Assembly: GCA_949427775.1 (NCBI GenBank)
Contig: CASQEL010000148.1
Span: 1 to 5,760 of the forward strand
Length of the DNA stretch: 5,760 nt
Reading direction: 5' to 3'
DNA from: an uncultured Desulfovibrionaceae bacterium
GTDB lineage: Bacteria > Desulfobacterota > Desulfovibrionia > Desulfovibrionales > Desulfovibrionaceae
In this document: positions 1 to 5,280 of the stretch, piece by piece
Layout of the letters: every line of letters starts with the position of its first letter
Numbering within the stretch: position 1 is the stretch's first letter
Notes under the pieces: generated by a model
What the model saw: the letters and a program-made list of their open reading frames with translations, nothing else
Database searches by the model: none
Told to the model about the DNA's origin: nothing
Made by a program: the position numbers and the translations under genes

Positions 1-2
1 GA

Positions 3-281
3 CGGGCCAGAAATGCCCCTCAGATGCAAAAAGGCCTTTCGGTCAAGGCAACTCAAGGAAAGTCTTCGCAAGACACCTTGAAATCGACGCCACAGCGAGG
101 AGATTTCTCCGGTCTGCCCCGCATTGACGGCATCATCTACCAAAGCGTCGCCACACAGGATGGACGGCTCTGCATCATCGCCACCGGGCAGACCCATCCC
201 AAAAAAGAACTGCTCATGGGTGCGGGCTTCACATGGAATGCCCGGCGCAAGATGTGGTGGAAGTATGCCGACGCCTCGTAA
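3..281 (+). CDS. C-terminal part of an unrecognised accessory protein (5' end outside window)
   Basis: This frame is open from the window edge and ends at TAA (279-281), giving 92 visible codons. An ATG at 24 has no Shine-Dalgarno sequence before it, so I read this as the tail of a longer gene rather than an 85-residue protein. The first visible part is low in complexity and rich in Gln, Ser, Thr and Lys, like a linker. It is followed by a compact segment, from GLPRIDGIIYQSVATQDG to the end, finishing in GFTWNARRKMWWKYADAS. The pattern 'G-x-x-W-(4-5)-K-x-W' at the end of a small beta-rich domain recalls short C-terminal domains on plasmid and ICE DNA-metabolism proteins (DUF5710-like pattern G-A-R-W...K-x-W). 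That resemblance is from memory and only suggestive. The following genes, on the same strand, look like mobile-element cargo. Function unknown. Confidence 0.6.
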   Translation, partial: RARNAPQMQKGLSVKATQGKSSQDTLKSTPQRGDFSGLPRIDGIIYQSVATQDGRLCIIATGQTHPKKELLMGAGFTWNARRKMWWKYADAS

Positions 282-302
282 ATACCAACACGCAAACGCA
301 GC

Positions 303-345
303 GGCAGTGAAGCCGTTCTCCAAACCGGAGAGCGGCTTCACTGCC
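303..345 (+). terminator. Strong 19-bp hairpin, terminator-like but without a U-tract
   Basis: Left arm 303-321 pairs with right arm 327-345 over 19 consecutive positions, with a single G-U wobble (316/332) and a 5-nt loop (322-326, AAACC). The hairpin lies in the gap between the stop at 281 and the next start at 359. No run of T follows on the plus strand (the next bases are TTCAGGAGG), so it is not a canonical intrinsic terminator. It ends only 3 nt before the AGGAGG ribosome binding site at 349-354. It may act as a transcript-stabilising or attenuating structure, or as a protein-binding palindrome. The structure is certain from the sequence; the role is inferred. Confidence 0.6.
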
Positions 346-348
346 TTC

Positions 349-354
349 AGGAGG
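349..354 (+). promoter_or_regulatory. Ribosome binding site AGGAGG for the gene at 359
   Basis: A perfect AGGAGG lies 4 nt before the ATG at 359. It fixes the start of the frameshifted gene and shows that the N-terminal reading frame is the one beginning at 359, not the overlapping frame that opens at 124. Confidence 0.75.
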
Positions 355-358
355 ATTC

Positions 359-630
359 ATGTCTCAGGCGCAATCACCATTGATGCGGGCAACCGGCAAG
401 GCCGCCTACGCCCTCACCGGTATGGCGGGGGACCGGATCAACGCGGACACACATCGTTTTCGCGTCACCTCACAAGCCGGACGACGCACCCTGGACCGTG
501 CCGCCTTGCGGGAGCATTGGAGACGCTGTTCCGCGCCGAAAATCCGGACATCAACGTGGATGCGCTGCTTGCCCGCTGCGAGCGGGAGGGGCGGCCTTTT
601 CAACGGTTTGTCATACCCCCTGTAAACTGA
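359..630 (+). pseudogene. Small unrecognised accessory gene broken by a one-base frameshift
   Basis: Two frames each read as protein in only one half. From the ATG at 359, behind a perfect AGGAGG, the frame gives a plausible N-terminus (MSQAQSPLMRATGKAAYALT, then GMAGDRINADTHRF and RTLDRAALREH), but after about 517 it turns into Arg/Ser/Pro-rich nonsense. The -1 frame from 517 continues sensibly (LETLFRAENPDINVDALLAR, then CEREGRPFQRFVIPPVN). It ends at TGA 628-630, immediately before the ribosome binding site of the next gene. Restoring one base at 517-518 (CATTGG to CATTTGG) joins them into a 90-residue product. No slippery heptamer is visible there, so programmed frameshifting is unlikely; a real one-base deletion or a sequencing error fits better. 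The family is not recognised. The tight spacing to the next gene (13 nt) suggests a shared transcript of mobile-element cargo genes. Confidence 0.65.
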
Positions 631-643
631 AAGGAGAACGAGC

Positions 644-1015
644 ATGGGGTACTATTCCGACACGGCACTGACTCTGACCAAAAAGGGCGTGGAAGCTCTG
701 AGCAACAAGCTGACCGATCGGGAAACACCTGAAGAAACGCGCGGAGAGGTGCAGGATCTGTTATCTCAGGCCGACAGCCATTATACCAATTCCAGCAGCG
801 GCGCTATGGTCTGGCATTGGGCTTGGAACAAATGGTATTCCGACTTCTCCGAAGTGGCTTTTGTGGAGTCGTTGATGCATGAGATGGATGACGAAGATTA
901 CCTCTTCATCCGCATCGGCGAGGATTACGCCGATACTGAAATTCGCGGATGCTTTTGGGAAAATCCTTTCGGCATGGAACTGAACAGAAGCATTGCACAG
1001 GGAAAGGTCAGGTAA
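644..1015 (+). CDS. Conserved-looking small acidic protein of phage/plasmid type, function unknown
   Basis: This is a 123-residue protein starting at ATG 644 with AAGGAG at 631-636, 7 nt upstream. The N-terminus (MGYYSDTALTLTKKGVEAL) and an aromatic core (residues 57-67, WHWAWNKWYSD) are followed by an acidic stretch (residues 68-96, with DFSEVAFVESL and EDYLFIRIGEDYAD) and the tail RGCFWENPFGMELNRSIA. I recall similar hypothetical proteins with an N-terminal 'MGYYSDxAL' and an 'FIRIGE(D/E)' motif in phages and integrative elements, but no known function. No signal peptide or membrane segment is seen, so it is probably cytoplasmic. It directly follows the frameshifted gene and is probably cotranscribed with it. 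Its last 8 bases overlap, tail to tail, the end of the truncated parE reading frame on the minus strand, so a recombination junction lies just beyond its stop codon. Confidence 0.75.
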   Translation: MGYYSDTALTLTKKGVEALSNKLTDRETPEETRGEVQDLLSQADSHYTNSSSGAMVWHWAWNKWYSDFSEVAFVESLMHEMDDEDYLFIRIGEDYADTEIRGCFWENPFGMELNRSIAQGKVR

Positions 1016-1166
1016 TGGTTATTCTGGAGGGTATTGTCTGCAAGCGACGCGCCGCACTGGAAAAATTGTCATCAAGATGTAAAGCCGCATGAGGATCGTC
1101 AGAGGAAATGTAATCAAAAATTTCCTCACGCCGAATCCGAGCATAGGCAGACCAGCGCACGCGCAT
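1008..1166 (-). pseudogene. parE: Truncated ParE/RelE-type toxin (N-terminal half only)
   Basis: The minus-strand ATG at 1166-1164 overlaps the TAA of the antitoxin gene by one base (TAATG), the classic translational coupling of parD-parE pairs. The 52-residue frame begins MRVRWSAYARIRREEIFDYI, then has SSDDPHAALHLDDNFSSAARRLQ and IPSR. This matches the ParE pattern of an initial beta-strand (x-V-x-W-S), a helical hairpin with R-x-x-I-F-x-Y-I, and 'NP-x-AA-x-x-x-D'. ParE proteins are usually about 90-100 residues. Here the similarity stops near residue 48, and after ITIT a TGA (1010-1008) follows. The C-terminal beta-sheet (typically G-R-P-G-R-x-x-G-T-R-E-L-V) is missing, so the toxin is almost certainly inactive. 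Intact ParE poisons DNA gyrase. The break falls at about 1016-1030, right next to the stop of the plus-strand gene ending at 1015. Confidence 0.7.
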
Positions 1167-1417
1167 TATTGTCCTGCTCTGGTCCGCAGTTCGTTCCGCT
1201 TACGGGCAAAATAGCTTTCCACTTCTTCGGCTGAATAGGTCGCGCCACGAGCAACATCTGCCCGCCCTTTTTCAACAGCGGCCTTCAGTTCTGTAAGCTC
1301 AAGGTAGTTTCCGACAGCTTCACGTAAAAGCTCTTCACGTGAACAGTCCTGTGAGGCGGCAATCGCGTCCAGCCGAATCAACGTTCTCTCATCAAGATGC
1401 ACTTGTGTCAGCGACAT
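1166..1417 (-). CDS. parD: ParD/CopG-type ribbon-helix-helix antitoxin
   Basis: This is an 83-residue protein. I place the start at the ATG at 1417-1415 because GGAGG (1427-1423) lies 5 nt upstream; the frame is open to 1468 but the extra residues lack a ribosome binding site and include promoter sequence. Residues 3-11 (LTQVHLDER) form the DNA-contacting beta-strand, followed by two helices (TLIRLDAIAAS, then SREELLREAVGNYLEL, residues 26-41), a typical ribbon-helix-helix fold. The C-terminal part (EKGRADVARGATYSAEEVES, then YFARKRNEL) is the usual ParD toxin-wrapping tail, with the 'G-x-A-D-x-x-x-G' motif. Such antitoxins neutralise ParE by binding it and repress their own promoter. The toxin gene overlaps by one base but is truncated, so the antitoxin is effectively orphaned. 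It could also cross-neutralise other ParE proteins or act only as a repressor. Confidence 0.8.
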   Translation of the reverse strand: MSLTQVHLDERTLIRLDAIAASQDCSREELLREAVGNYLELTELKAAVEKGRADVARGATYSAEEVESYFARKRNELRTRAGQ

Positions 1418-1438
1418 ATGGCCCTCCATGTTTTCCCC

Positions 1439-1468
1439 ATAATAAGCGAGCGAACGGCCTCCCGTCAA
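1439..1468 (-). promoter_or_regulatory. Probable sigma-70 promoter of the parDE module
   Basis: On the minus strand, TTGACG (1468-1463) is separated by 18 nt from TATTAT (1444-1439). This predicts a transcript starting about 15 nt before the antitoxin ATG at 1417, with the GGAGG site in its short leader. Boxes are read by eye; the close match and correct placement make it plausible. Confidence 0.55.
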
Positions 1469-1483
1469 AGGGAGGCCGCTCGC
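1446..1483. promoter_or_regulatory. Inverted repeat spanning the parD promoter (candidate RHH operator)
   Basis: GGCCTCCC (1456-1463) is the exact complement of GGGAGGCC (1470-1477), with a 6-nt centre GTCAAA (1464-1469). The outer arms GCGAGC (1446-1451) and GCTCGC (1478-1483) also pair, with a 4-nt bulge (1452-1455) on the left side. The centre contains most of the -35 box and the left arm fills the -35/-10 spacer. A palindrome in this position is where a ribbon-helix-helix antitoxin would be expected to autorepress. It could instead be a transcription terminator or an element-end hairpin. Confidence 0.45.
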
Positions 1484-1658
1484 GTTTCAGGAGCGATTAT
1501 GGAGCAAGGAAGTGGTGCGCGCGGCGCTGCAAACCCTGGGCGAAGGGGGAAAGGAGATCAGCTACCGCCTTGTACTCTTCTACAACAAAAACGAAGTGGG
1601 GACAAAATGGGGACAATTCGGGCGGATACGAAAAAAGGACTCACGGAAATTTCCATAA
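1446..1658 (+). pseudogene. 3'-terminal coding remnant, possibly the tail of a tyrosine integrase
   Basis: The plus-strand frame following the stop at 1443-1445 stays open to TAA 1656-1658. From about 1485 it reads like protein: FQERLWSKEVVRAALQTLGE, then GGKEISYRLVLFYNKN and EVGTKWGQFGRIRKK. No start codon with a ribosome binding site is present; the upstream part coincides with the parD promoter palindrome. A short amphipathic helix followed by a basic tail with 'VGTKWGQ' is what I recall at the ends of tyrosine integrases inserted next to tRNA genes, downstream of the catalytic Tyr. None of the integrase catalytic residues (R-H-R-Y) is present, so the assignment rests on position and tail style. 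It ends 14 bases before the encoded CCA of the tRNA gene. It could also be the remnant of some other gene. Confidence 0.35.
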
Positions 1659-1664
1659 GTCCTT
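1631..1664 (-). terminator. Intrinsic terminator of the tRNA-Thr gene
   Basis: In the minus-strand transcript, AAGGACT (1664-1658) pairs with AGTCCTT (1641-1635). The enclosed region contains the self-complementary GGAAATTTCC (1645-1654), and T residues run to 1631, six in a row including the end of the stem. It begins 9 bases after the tRNA 3' CCA. It overlaps the last codons of the plus-strand remnant ending at 1658. Confidence 0.7.
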
Positions 1665-1672
1665 GTATTCAC

Positions 1673-1748
1673 TGGAGCCAGCATAGAGACTTGAACTCTA
1701 GACCTGCTGATTACGAATCAGCTGCTCTACCAACTGAGCTATGCTGGC
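1673..1748 (-). tRNA. tRNA-Thr (anticodon CGU)
   Basis: The minus strand gives a complete 76-nt cloverleaf. The acceptor arms GCCAGCA and TGCTGGC pair over 7 bp. The D-arm is GCTC/GAGC with loop AGTTGGTA. The anticodon stem is GCTGA/TCAGC with the 7-nt loop TTCGTAA, so the anticodon is CGU, reading ACG (Thr). The variable loop is AGGTC. The T-arm is TAGAG/CTCTA with loop TTCAAGT. The discriminator is T, and the 3' CCA is encoded. It lies downstream of the phenylacetate-CoA ligase gene on the same strand but has its own promoter and terminator. The accessory genes abut its 3' end, the usual integration side for tyrosine-integrase elements. Confidence 0.96.
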
Positions 1749-1758
1749 GTGGGAAAGC

Positions 1759-1787
1759 ACTATGCAGAATCCTTTTTCATATGTCAA
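1759..1787 (-). promoter_or_regulatory. Promoter of tRNA-Thr
   Basis: A consensus TTGACA (1787-1782) is followed after exactly 17 nt by CATAGT (1764-1759, four of six consensus bases), placing transcription start a few bases before the mature 5' end at 1748. It lies in the gap just after the stop of the ligase gene (1815); no intrinsic terminator is visible between ligase and tRNA, so some read-through is possible. Confidence 0.65.
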
Positions 1788-1814
1788 GCGGCGGCGTCCG
1801 ATTTTTCTCCGCGT

Positions 1815-3119
1815 TCAGGACAACAGACGCTTGTCGACGATGCGCTGGGCCTTGCCCTCGGAGCGTTGGATGCTGCGCGGTTCCACAAGGCGCACCTTCG
1901 CGGTGATTCCCAGGAATTCCTTGATATTTTTCTGTATGCCTGCTTCCCGGCGCTGCAGCTTGCGGATTTCGTCCGAGAAAAATGATTCGGAAACTTCCAC
2001 CTGCACCTCTATGGAGTCCAGGTTGTTTTCACGGGTGACGATGATTTGGTAGTAGGGAGTCAACCCTTCGGTTTCCAGAAGAATGGTTTCGATCTGCTGC
2101 GGGAAGACATTGACGCCGCGGATGATGAGCATGTCGTCGCTGCGCCCGCGGATGCGCCCGATACGGGCATGGGTGCGTCCGCAACGGCATGGGGTGTAAT
2201 CCAGGGTGGTGATGTCGCGGGTCCGGTAGCGGAGCAGGGGCAGACCTTCCTTGGTCAGGGTGGTGATGACCAGTTCCCCTGTCTCGCCGGGGGCGAGTTG
2301 CTCTCCCGTCACCGGATCGATGATTTCCGGCAGGAAGTGATCTTCATGGATGTGCATGCCGCACTTGGCTTCCACGCATTCCATGGCCACGCCCGGTCCC
2401 ATCACTTCCGAAAGACCATAAATATTGAGGGCGTCAATGCCCATTTTCTGCTCAATATCCGCGCGCATGGCTTCGGTCCAGGGTTCCGCGCCGAATACGC
2501 CCGTGCGCAGGGGCAGATCCCGAAAATCAATGCCCGCTTCCTGTCCGGCCTCCCAGAGGTGCAGGGCGTAGGACGGCGTGCAGCAGAGCACGGTGGCCCC
2601 GAAGTCGCGCATGATGACGACCTGGCGGCGCGTGGAGCCGCCGGAAGCGGGAATGACCGTGGCTCCCAGCTTTTCCGCGCCGTAGTGGGCGCCGAGCCCG
2701 CCGGTGAACAAACCATAGCCGTAGGCCACATGGACGAAGTCGCGCGCGGTCGCCCCCGCGCTCCCCAGGCTGCGGGCCACCAGTTCGGCCCAGGTGTTCA
2801 GATCCCGCGCCGTATAGCCTACGACGGTCGCTTTGCCCGTGGTGCCGCTGGAGGCGTGGAGGCGGACGATGTTTTCACGCGGCACGGCGAACAACCCGTA
2901 GGGATAATGGTTGCGCAAATCCTGTTTTTCGGTGAAAGGCAGCAGGTGCAGATCCCGCACGGAGTTGATGTCGGAGGGCGTGATGCCGATCTCGTCAAAG
3001 CGTTTGCGGTAAAACGGCACGTTGGCGTACACCCTGACGCACAGGTCATGCAGGCGGCGCGCCTGTATGGTTTCGATCTCTTCGCGGGGCAGCGTTTCTT
3101 TTTCCAGATCATACAACAC
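1815..3119 (-). CDS. paaK: Phenylacetate-CoA ligase (AMP-forming)
   Basis: This 434-residue adenylate-forming enzyme activates phenylacetate or related aryl acids to the CoA thioester with ATP in the cytoplasm. The start is GTG at 3119-3117 with AAGGAG (3133-3128) 8 nt upstream. A longer open frame reaches 3281, but its extra 54 residues look non-homologous, and 434 is the usual family length. Motifs in the 434-residue numbering: the ATP-binding loop SSGTTGKAT (90-98), the ANL core YGLSE (234-238), RYRTRD (297-302), the hinge-type [11 protein letters not shown] (325-335) and the C-terminal lysine motif GKAQR (422-426). C-R-C near residues 311-313 (TPCRCGR) is common in PaaK-like proteins. In anaerobes such stand-alone ligases often serve in amino-acid fermentation with indolepyruvate:ferredoxin oxidoreductase, but no iorAB is visible here. 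It diverges from rsfS. The exact aryl substrate cannot be read from sequence. Confidence 0.9.
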   Translation of the reverse strand: MLYDLEKETLPREEIETIQARRLHDLCVRVYANVPFYRKRFDEIGITPSDINSVRDLHLLPFTEKQDLRNHYPYGLFAVPRENIVRLHASSGTTGKATVVGYTARDLNTWAELVARSLGSAGATARDFVHVAYGYGLFTGGLGAHYGAEKLGATVIPASGGSTRRQVVIMRDFGATVLCCTPSYALHLWEAGQEAGIDFRDLPLRTGVFGAEPWTEAMRADIEQKMGIDALNIYGLSEVMGPGVAMECVEAKCGMHIHEDHFLPEIIDPVTGEQLAPGETGELVITTLTKEGLPLLRYRTRDITTLDYTPCRCGRTHARIGRIRGRSDDMLIIRGVNVFPQQIETILLETEGLTPYYQIIVTRENNLDSIEVQVEVSESFFSDEIRKLQRREAGIQKNIKEFLGITAKVRLVEPRSIQRSEGKAQRIVDKRLLS

Positions 3120-3291
3120 GGAAAGGTCTCCTTGAGTGGTGCGAAAAAAACAGCCGGTTACGCGGAGCATCCGGGTACCCCACTCAGTGCCGCATTTCCG
3201 GGGCAGGGTCAAGCGGCGAACCCGCGCGGACGGCGGGTTTTCGGTAATGCCGCGGTCCCGGAAATCCGCGCGCGGCGTCATGCTGAAAGGT

Positions 3292-3306
3292 CCGGCGTAC
3301 CGCCGG
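3292..3306. repeat. Perfect 6-bp palindrome upstream of rsfS promoter
   Basis: CCGGCG and CGCCGG flank the trinucleotide TAC, 17 bases before the putative rsfS -35 box in the 256-bp divergent region between the ligase and rsfS (3120-3375). It could be an operator, but short GC palindromes are common in such GC-rich DNA. The rest of the region holds no gene, and I see no convincing promoter for the ligase in it. Confidence 0.25.
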
Positions 3307-3322
3307 GGGATGACAAAGATAT

Positions 3323-3351
3323 TTGCGCTTGTCGATAGTTTGCGTTATTAT
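3323..3351 (+). promoter_or_regulatory. Probable promoter of the rsfS-gpmI operon
   Basis: TTGCGC (3323-3328) stands 17 nt before TATTAT (3346-3351) in a locally AT-rich stretch that ends a GC-rich intergenic region. The predicted transcript starts near 3358 and the rsfS ATG is at 3376, so the leader is very short, with only a weak GGTGA (3368-3372) as ribosome binding site. The -10 is good; the -35 is weak. Confidence 0.5.
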
Positions 3352-3375
3352 ACAAGAATACAGATATGGTGACTT

Positions 3376-3747
3376 ATGAAAAAAAAGTATTCTCTGGCGT
3401 CTACCTCCGAAAAACTGCGCGTCCTGATGCCCTGGCTGCGGGAGCATAAAGCCAAGGAACCGCTGGAGCTTGATTTGACCGGGCAGAACGCCTTCACGGA
3501 AGCGCTGGTTATCGCGACCGCGACTTCAGTGCGGCACGGTCAAAGCCTGGCGGACGGCATTGCGGAATTGTGTTCGCGCGAGAATTTTGAATTTCTGCGC
3601 ATGGAAGGCTATCAGGCAGGGCAGTGGATTCTGGTGGATCTCAACGATATTGTCGTCAATATCTTTCAGGAACCCGTCCGAGAGCTCTATCGCCTGGAAA
3701 CGCTCTGGACCGGAGCCGTCACCCCTACCCTTGGAGAACAGCTATGA
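3376..3747 (+). CDS. rsfS: Ribosome silencing factor RsfS (Iojap/YbeB, DUF143)
   Basis: This 123-residue protein binds ribosomal protein uL14 on the large subunit and blocks joining of the 30S subunit, reducing translation under nutrient limitation. The Iojap core runs from about residue 32 to 111. It includes LDLTGQNAFTEALVIATATS (32-51), with the region around HGQSLADGI (54-62), GYQAGQWILVDLNDIVVNIF (78-97), and the characteristic ending FQEPVRELYRLETLW (97-111). Size and motif order fit the family well. The N-terminal helix (EKLRVLMPWLREHKAKEPLE) is also typical. The start at 3376 has only a weak ribosome binding site, but no alternative in frame is better. Its TGA overlaps the ATG of gpmI (ATGA), so the two are translationally coupled. 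In many bacteria rsfS sits near nadD; here it leads an operon with a glycolytic gene, as I recall for Desulfovibrio relatives. Confidence 0.93.
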   Translation: MKKKYSLASTSEKLRVLMPWLREHKAKEPLELDLTGQNAFTEALVIATATSVRHGQSLADGIAELCSRENFEFLRMEGYQAGQWILVDLNDIVVNIFQEPVRELYRLETLWTGAVTPTLGEQL

Positions 3748-5279
3748 CCCCGACGCTCCTGCTCATTCTTGACGGCTGGGGCATCGCTCCGGCCGGTCCG
3801 GGCAATGCTCCGTTTGTGGCGCGCACGCCCCATATGGATGCGCTGCTGGCTTCCTGCGCGCATACGCGACTGGCGGCTTCAGGCAGAGACGTGGGATTGC
3901 CCGCCGGGTATATAGGAAATTCCGAAGTGGGACACCTCAATATCGGCGCGGGGCGTGTCGTGTATCAGGATATGACCCGCATCGACGTCGCTATGGAAAA
4001 CGGGGAACTGGATAAGAACCCTGTTTTCCTTGAGCTTGTGGACAAGGTTCGCGCGGCCGGAGGACGGCTGCACCTGGCGGGGCTTCTTTCCGACGGCGGT
4101 GTGCACAGCCATATCAGCCACTTGAAAGCGTTGGCCCGCATCGCCTGTGAAAGGGGCGTCTCTGTGCTGGTCCACTGCTTTATGGATGGACGTGACACCA
4201 ACCCCCATCGCGGTGTGGAATATCTCTCTGAACTCCAGACCGCGTTGCAGCCGCTGAAGACGGCGCGGATCGCCGGCCTGTGCGGACGTTTTTACGCCAT
4301 GGACCGGGACAGGCGCTGGGAGCGCGTGCAACAGGCCTGGAATCTGCTGGTGCATGGGCAGGGCGAAGCCGCCGACGATCCTGTCGCCGCTGCGCGTGCC
4401 TCCTATGCCGCGGACATCACAGATGAATTTATCAAACCTACCCGTATCGGACCGGCGGACGGGGCGGACGGATCGGCGCTGCGCGACGGGGACGGCTTGT
4501 TTCTGTTCAATTTCCGGGCCGACCGGATGCGTCAACTGGTGCAGGCCCTGACGTTGCCCGATTTCGACGGATTTGAACGCGGCGGCGTGCCCCGTCTGGC
4601 CGGATTGGCCACGATGACCGCGTATGACGCCAGTTTTGATGTGCCGGTGGCCTTTCCCAAGGATGCCGTCCTGATGGGCCTGGGCGAAGTGGTTTCCGGG
4701 CTGGGGCTCAAACAGCTGCGCTTGGCCGAAACGGAAAAGTATGCCCATGTGACGTATTTTTTCAACGGCGGACGAGAGGAACCGTTTCCCGGCGAAGATC
4801 GCATGCTTGTGCCCTCGCCGCGCGACGTGGCCACCTATGATCTGAAGCCCGGTATGAGCGCCCGGCAGGTGACGGACAAGTTTCTCGAAGCCTGGAAATC
4901 AGGCGTGTACTCGCTGGTGGTCTGCAATCTGGCCAACGGTGATATGGTGGGACACACCGGCGTGCTGAAAGCGGCCGTCGCCGCCTGCGAAGTGGTGGAC
5001 GAGTGCGTGGGGCGCATGGTCGAAGCCGTCCGGGCTTCCGGCGGTCGGATGGTGATCATCGCCGATCACGGCAATTGCGAAGTGATGCTGGATGCGCAGG
5101 GGCAACCGCAGACCGCGCACACCACCAATCCCGTGCCGTGCATCCTGGTGGAAGAGGGGGCGGCCCATGCGTTGCCGTCGCCCGGAAGATTGGCCGACGT
5201 GGCGCCCACGATTCTCGGTCTGTGGAATGTGGAACCGCCCGTCGCCATGACGGGGAAAAACCTTGCGGAGTTATGCTGA
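3744..5279 (+). CDS. gpmI: 2,3-bisphosphoglycerate-independent phosphoglycerate mutase
   Basis: This 511-residue, Mn-dependent alkaline-phosphatase-superfamily enzyme interconverts 3- and 2-phosphoglycerate in glycolysis/gluconeogenesis (cytoplasm). ATG 3744 is chosen because GGAG (3733-3736) lies 7 nt upstream and MTPTLLLILDGWG is the usual family N-terminus; the frame is open farther upstream through rsfS. Visible active-site residues: metal ligand Asp10 (LILDGWG), nucleophile Ser60 (GNSEVGH), His121 (GGVHSH), Arg150-Asp151 (MDGRDT), Arg181 (CGRFYAMDRD), Arg258 and Arg261 (FRADRMR), Lys332 (TEKYAHVTYFFNGG), Asp400 and His404 (NGDMVGHTG), Asp441-His442 (ADHGN), and His459 (TAHTTNPVP). The phosphotransferase domain inserts between about residues 75 and 300. 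Length and all catalytic positions are intact. It follows rsfS with an ATGA overlap and precedes the zinc-ribbon gene by one base. Confidence 0.97.
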   Translation: MTPTLLLILDGWGIAPAGPGNAPFVARTPHMDALLASCAHTRLAASGRDVGLPAGYIGNSEVGHLNIGAGRVVYQDMTRIDVAMENGELDKNPVFLELVDKVRAAGGRLHLAGLLSDGGVHSHISHLKALARIACERGVSVLVHCFMDGRDTNPHRGVEYLSELQTALQPLKTARIAGLCGRFYAMDRDRRWERVQQAWNLLVHGQGEAADDPVAAARASYAADITDEFIKPTRIGPADGADGSALRDGDGLFLFNFRADRMRQLVQALTLPDFDGFERGGVPRLAGLATMTAYDASFDVPVAFPKDAVLMGLGEVVSGLGLKQLRLAETEKYAHVTYFFNGGREEPFPGEDRMLVPSPRDVATYDLKPGMSARQVTDKFLEAWKSGVYSLVVCNLANGDMVGHTGVLKAAVAACEVVDECVGRMVEAVRASGGRMVIIADHGNCEVMLDAQGQPQTAHTTNPVPCILVEEGAAHALPSPGRLADVAPTILGLWNVEPPVAMTGKNLAELC

Positions 5280-5280
5280 C

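Noticed and set aside
359..630. Programmed -1 ribosomal frameshift in the small cargo gene
   Set aside because: No X-XXY-YYZ slippery heptamer or obvious downstream stimulatory structure is found around 515-520; an indel explains it more simply.
1034..1234. 66-codon plus-strand frame
   Set aside because: It opens from an alternative start without a ribosome binding site and lies antisense to the parE remnant and the end of parD.
1397..1906. 169-codon plus-strand frame running through the tRNA
   Set aside because: Part of it (HRDLNSRPADYESAALPTEL) is the well-known spurious translation of an antisense tRNA gene; no ribosome binding site supports it.
3120..3281. N-terminal extension of the phenylacetate-CoA ligase
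   Set aside because: The GTG at 3119 has AAGGAG at the right spacing and gives the usual family length; the 54 extra residues are Arg-rich and show no domain.
2046..3338. 430-codon open frame on the plus strand
   Set aside because: It is antisense to the phenylacetate-CoA ligase, is rich in Gly, Arg, His and Ala with no family motif, and is a by-product of high-GC codon usage on the opposite strand.
3624..3743. N-terminal extension of gpmI into rsfS
   Set aside because: It lies wholly inside rsfS in another frame; the ATG at 3744 has a ribosome binding site and matches the usual gpmI start.
3879..4748. 289-codon open frame on the minus strand
   Set aside because: It lies entirely antisense within gpmI, whose catalytic motifs are all intact; the composition is His/Gln/Arg-rich shadow sequence.
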